Shown here piece after piece: positions 7,001-10,030 of a stretch of DNA of 10,030 nucleotides. The notes beneath the pieces are model-generated. The model was given only the letters and a program-made list of their open reading frames with translations. It did no database searches and had not been told where the DNA came from. The position numbers were made by a program, and so were the translations under genes. The stretch comes from FEN-1297 sp964618785 (GTDB lineage Bacteria; Bacteroidota; Ignavibacteria; Ignavibacteriales; Ignavibacteriaceae): positions 1-10,030 of the forward strand of contig CAZUCY010000131.1 in the NCBI GenBank assembly GCA_964618785.1, read 5' to 3'. The first letter of the stretch is position 1. Each line of letters starts with the position of its first letter.

Positions 7001-7915
7001 ATGAAACGGATAGCAACATTCACTTTTTTCATTACAATACTATTAATCAGTGCGAACATTTCTGCGCAAAATGCCCGGCTGATCCTGTCAGGATCGTTTA
7101 AGGGTTATGGTGACATTTACAGTCCAGAGATTGTTGGAAACCGTATGTATTTTGGCGGTTGGTACAATGAAAAAGATTATCCGTGCGATGCTATATGGGT
7201 TACTGACCTTAAAAATTTATCACGTGCAAAACGTATTATCAGGATGGATAGTATACAAGTAAATGATCCATCCATTGCCGGAAATAAATTGTTTATGACT
7301 TATAATCCTGATATATATCTGCCTGATTTGGATGTACCTGTTGCCGATAAGAAGGTACATAAAACTTTTGGCCCCGGAAAGTTTGATATAACCCATACAA
7401 AAGTAGCTGTAAGTACAATAATTAATAGTGACAGTGTATCTCAACCGGTGCCCATAATTGAAAACGCATGGCTTCCTTCCGCCATACAAACAGACAATTT
7501 GTATCTATATTATAATATTGCAGGATCAGGCAAGCTTATGAGGGCCAAACTTTCAGGCGATATAGTTGTGGATACAGTTATAACGACTTTTGACTCCGGA
7601 ACCGAATCAAATTATTATCCGGTAAATGTTAATGTAAAATTTTATGACGGGATGTATTATTTAGTGGGAGATTACACTTATTGTAATAATGGCACAAATA
7701 TCTATACGCTTGGACTTTGGTTAAGCAAAGATGGGATTAATTTTACAAGCTACAAATTTAATCCAATACTTTTACCGGATAGTGATAATATAATTGCAAG
7801 GACTGCTTTCTTTATCAAAACAAAAAACACTTTAAAAATATGGTTTGGTCAACAGAAAAAAGACTGGTGGAAGAATGCAATATTTTATAAAGAAGTTAAA
7901 TTAAAAAAAATGTAG
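7001..7915 (+). CDS. Exported five-bladed beta-propeller protein, GH43/GH32-like fold
   Basis: This is a 304-residue protein with a clear signal peptide: basic start KR, hydrophobic core TFFITILLISA, cleavage near ISAQ. Two ATGs are in tandem (6998 and 7001). AGAAGG at 6988-6993 is seven bases from the second and only four from the first, so 7001 is preferred. The mature part resembles the propeller of the 8164-9843 product in order: GYGDIYSPEIV against GYDIYSTTIV, FGGWYNEKD against FGGWYYQSD, QVNDPS against QVNDPD, AWLPSA against AWSPSA, VNVNV against VNVDV, SKDGINF against SSDGINW. Such blade repeats with DGI-N-(W/F) turns are usual in five-bladed propellers of GH43, GH32 and GH117-type proteins. 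The catalytic acid/base pair of GH43 cannot be placed with certainty, so it may bind rather than cleave. It ends after the propeller, with no binding domain or T9SS tail. Confidence 0.75.
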   Translation: MKRIATFTFFITILLISANISAQNARLILSGSFKGYGDIYSPEIVGNRMYFGGWYNEKDYPCDAIWVTDLKNLSRAKRIIRMDSIQVNDPSIAGNKLFMTYNPDIYLPDLDVPVADKKVHKTFGPGKFDITHTKVAVSTIINSDSVSQPVPIIENAWLPSAIQTDNLYLYYNIAGSGKLMRAKLSGDIVVDTVITTFDSGTESNYYPVNVNVKFYDGMYYLVGDYTYCNNGTNIYTLGLWLSKDGINFTSYKFNPILLPDSDNIIARTAFFIKTKNTLKIWFGQQKKDWWKNAIFYKEVKLKKM

Positions 7916-8163
7916 GGCATAGAGCCAATAACTAAAGTAGGTTTCCAAACCGGATAATGATAACTGTTTGATGTTGAAGTATGTCAAATGTAAAACATTA
8001 CCAAAGCATATGGTCGACTAAGAAATTATGTCTTTAATGGCTGGTTTGTAAGCTGGTTACAAAAAACACAATAAGCCTTCAGAAGTATATTTTAATTCAG
8101 TGAGAAATTTAAGAATCCAAATAATATTTATACACTAAATCAAGCTGACAAAAAAGGAAAATT

Positions 8164-9843
8164 ATGAAAAAGTATCTTGAAATTACTACTATTTCAATAA
8201 ATTGGATTATGGTTCTCATCTTTTATCTAACGGTATCATTTAGTTTTATCAAAGCGGACCAACCGACATCTCCCGGAACTGTAGTATTTAAAGGATATGA
8301 TATATATTCAACGACAATTGTAAAGGAAGGGAATATCTGGAAACAGTGGTTTGGGGGATGGTATTATCAATCCGATATGCCCTGGGACAGGATTTACTAT
8401 TCATGTTCCTCAGACAGTGGTGTTACATGGAGCGTTCCTCAACTGGCATTTACCATCGCTGAAGTTCAGGTAAATGATCCCGATGTTTTAAGGTTATGGG
8501 ATTCAGTAAATGCCAGATATTATTATCTAATGTATTATACTTACTGTCCAAGCGGTCTTGGTGACCCCACAAATTATGTGGGAGCATCTACAAGTCTTGA
8601 TGGAATTAATTGGACTCATCATGGGGTTCTTATAGGGGCTAAGAATGGAATCGATTCTGACGGTGCATGGTCGCCCAGTGCTTATTCTGTAGATTCAACG
8701 GGCAGTACTGTATATTTGTATTATCACAATAATCATCCTGATGGAAGAATATTCAGATCAACATTTAGCAATAATGGATTGACGTTTAATGACACTACTA
8801 CCATTTCTGTAACCGATGCAGGGACATTTAGAGTCAATGTAGATGTATCCAGATCACCTGATGGGAAATGGTGGATGTTTTATAATGGCGCATCATTAGT
8901 CGGGAATTTTAATGTTTGTAAAATGTATTCTAGCGATGGAATTAATTGGTTTGAAAGTGGATATAATCCTATTCAAGTGTTCGATAGTTTGACAACTACT
9001 ACGCCATATGTTGTATGGACGGGGGATACAACATACCAGCTTTGGTACGGATATGGTCCTACATCGTTTTTAGGTTTTTCGGTATACAAACAAAATTATA
9101 TCAGTCAGGCAGAATATATTTTAGAAGTAGCTGCTTCATCTATGGCATTACCATCAATGGATGCTGCACAAGCAATCGATAGTAATCCATCTACATTTTG
9201 GTCTTCAGCAGGTCACACTACCGCAAGCAATGTAGAATGGATATATATAAACTTGGGTTCTACAAGCAAAATATCCCAGGTGACTTTACTACCCAGAGTT
9301 GTATCGGGCAAAACAATGTGTTTCCCTGTCAATTTCAAATTTCAGTATAGCCTAGACGGCAGCAATTGGACAGATATAGACGGGCAGTCATATACAAATT
9401 ATTCTTGTGCAGATACTATAGCGCAAGAATTTAATTTTGGAAGTGCGGTTACTGCACAATACATAAGATTATATGCAACAAAATTGAATCCGGATAGTTA
9501 TGGTAATTATTATTGTCAAATTGCCGAGATGCATGTAAAAGAAATTACTTCCGTGAAAAATGGAATTTCCAACCAGCCAAAAGAATACAGCATATCGCAG
9601 AACTATCCCAACCCTTTTAATCCATCAACAGAGATACAATATAGTATTCCCAAAAGCGGAATTGTTACACTTAAGATTTACAATATATTAGGACAAGAGG
9701 TAGCTACTTTAGTCAACCAGGAACAAAAATCCGGAAACTACACAGTAAATTTTGATGCTTCAAAGTTAGCAAGTGGAATTTATTTGTATAGAATACAATC
9801 GAGTGATTTTTCTTTGACAAAGAAGATGACGCTCCTAAAATAA
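8164..9843 (+). CDS. T9SS-exported beta-propeller with F5/8C (discoidin) domain
   Basis: This is a 559-residue multidomain surface protein. Residues 1-31 are a signal peptide (core WIMVLIFYLTVSFSF). Residues about 38-312 are a five-bladed propeller homologous to the preceding gene, with WFGGWYYQSD, QVNDPD, SLDGINW, AWSPSA, FRVNVDV and SSDGINW. Conserved D46, D105 and W169 line up with the neighbour. Residues about 318-460 form an F5/8 type C (CBM32-like) domain: DAAQAIDSNPSTFW opening, YINLGSTSKISQV, QYSLDGSNW, AQYIRLYA and the closing IAEMHV. Such domains usually bind sugars. A short linker leads to a type A sorting domain (476-559) starting SISQNYPNPFNPST and ending KKMTLLK, which predicts secretion by T9SS to the cell surface. 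AGGA about seven bases before the ATG supports the start. Expected role: surface recognition and perhaps trimming of a glycan; substrate unknown. Confidence 0.85.
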   Translation: MKKYLEITTISINWIMVLIFYLTVSFSFIKADQPTSPGTVVFKGYDIYSTTIVKEGNIWKQWFGGWYYQSDMPWDRIYYSCSSDSGVTWSVPQLAFTIAEVQVNDPDVLRLWDSVNARYYYLMYYTYCPSGLGDPTNYVGASTSLDGINWTHHGVLIGAKNGIDSDGAWSPSAYSVDSTGSTVYLYYHNNHPDGRIFRSTFSNNGLTFNDTTTISVTDAGTFRVNVDVSRSPDGKWWMFYNGASLVGNFNVCKMYSSDGINWFESGYNPIQVFDSLTTTTPYVVWTGDTTYQLWYGYGPTSFLGFSVYKQNYISQAEYILEVAASSMALPSMDAAQAIDSNPSTFWSSAGHTTASNVEWIYINLGSTSKISQVTLLPRVVSGKTMCFPVNFKFQYSLDGSNWTDIDGQSYTNYSCADTIAQEFNFGSAVTAQYIRLYATKLNPDSYGNYYCQIAEMHVKEITSVKNGISNQPKEYSISQNYPNPFNPSTEIQYSIPKSGIVTLKIYNILGQEVATLVNQEQKSGNYTVNFDASKLASGIYLYRIQSSDFSLTKKMTLLK

Positions 9844-9948
9844 GTTAAAAAGGTGTAATGGAATATCTAATACGGACATAACTATTTATTATTAAACCAC
9901 TTACAGTATTGTCCGGAATAAATGTCGATGGGGAAAGCAGTTTATTTT

Positions 9949-9982
9949 AAGGACTGAAACCACTCTATTTTTTAGTCTTTTT
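9949..9982 (+). terminator. Possible intrinsic terminator after the propeller-F5/8C gene
   Basis: AAGGACTGAAA (9949-9959) can pair with TTTTAGTCTTT (9970-9980), giving eleven pairs including two G-U, across a ten-base loop. T residues run on the 3' side. It lies about 105 bases after the stop at 9843. The stem is AU-rich and part of the T-run is in the stem, so a leader hairpin of the next gene is an alternative. Confidence 0.4.
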
Positions 9983-9989
9983 AAAATAT

Positions 9990-9995
9990 AGGAGG
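9990..9995 (+). promoter_or_regulatory. Shine-Dalgarno AGGAGG for the gene at 10003
   Basis: A full AGGAGG lies seven bases before the ATG at 10003, one of the strongest ribosome sites in the window. It supports a real gene start although only nine codons are visible. Confidence 0.7.
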
Positions 9996-10002
9996 TTTGT
10001 TT

Positions 10003-10030
10003 ATGCAGGGAAATAAACTATTAAAGCATC
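10003..10030 (+). CDS. Start of a gene running off the right edge, possibly A-like
   Basis: Only MQGNKLLKH is visible. Against the A2 start MQGKIILRH five of nine residues agree and two more are conservative; 19 of 28 bases agree. A third A-type copy is therefore plausible, but short signal-peptide starts converge easily. The basic residues (K5, K8) suit the N-region of an export signal. Confidence 0.5.

Noticed and set aside
7916..8163. Regulatory RNA or terminator in the gap between the two propeller genes
   Set aside because: Only short stems were seen, such as TGTAA/TTACA around 8047-8061, without a T-run on the 3' side; nothing else stands out.
9873..9915. CGGACA/TGTCCG inverted repeat after the last complete gene
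   Set aside because: Only six base pairs across a 31-base gap and no extension of the stem; expected by chance at this length.

Overview
The window looks like a chromosomal segment of an Ignavibacteria-type or related FCB-group (Bacteroidota/Ignavibacteriota) bacterium. The main evidence is two type-A C-terminal sorting domains of the type IX secretion system (T9SS). One is complete at the end of the 8164-9843 gene, with the NYPNPFNPST motif and a KKMTLLK ending. The other is the tail of a gene entering from the left. Every supported gene lies on the + strand. Nearly all products carry an export signal, so this is an envelope or extracellular protein locus with a carbohydrate-active flavour.

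Layout. 1-185 is the sorting tail of an unseen secreted protein. 351-4832 is a tandem duplication of a two-gene cassette: A1 (379-1404) with B1 (1401-2528), then A2 (2664-3686) with B2 (3683-4810). In each pair A stops inside an ATGA overlap at which B starts behind a strong Shine-Dalgarno. A and B are themselves distant paralogues, so there are four members of one secreted family. I cannot name the family; a mutarotase-like beta-sandwich is possible. The copies are a mosaic: a 642-bp tract is base-for-base identical, while other stretches have many replacements in clusters.

4826-4987 is a long imperfect inverted repeat in the gap after B2, at the right edge of the duplication. 5043-6845 encodes an exported TIM-barrel, glycoside-hydrolase-like protein. 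7001-7915 and 8164-9843 encode two related five-bladed beta-propeller proteins (GH43/GH32-like fold). The second also carries a discoidin/F5-8C carbohydrate-binding-type domain and a T9SS tail. At 10003 a new gene starts behind AGGAGG; its first nine residues resemble the start of the A proteins.

How the parts may fit (inference). Exported beta-sandwich proteins, a TIM-barrel hydrolase candidate and propeller proteins with a binding domain suggest surface binding and processing of an unidentified glycan. No transporter, regulator, mobility gene, RNA gene or CRISPR array is visible. The A/B cassette looks richer in G+C than the flanking genes, which fits a separate origin.
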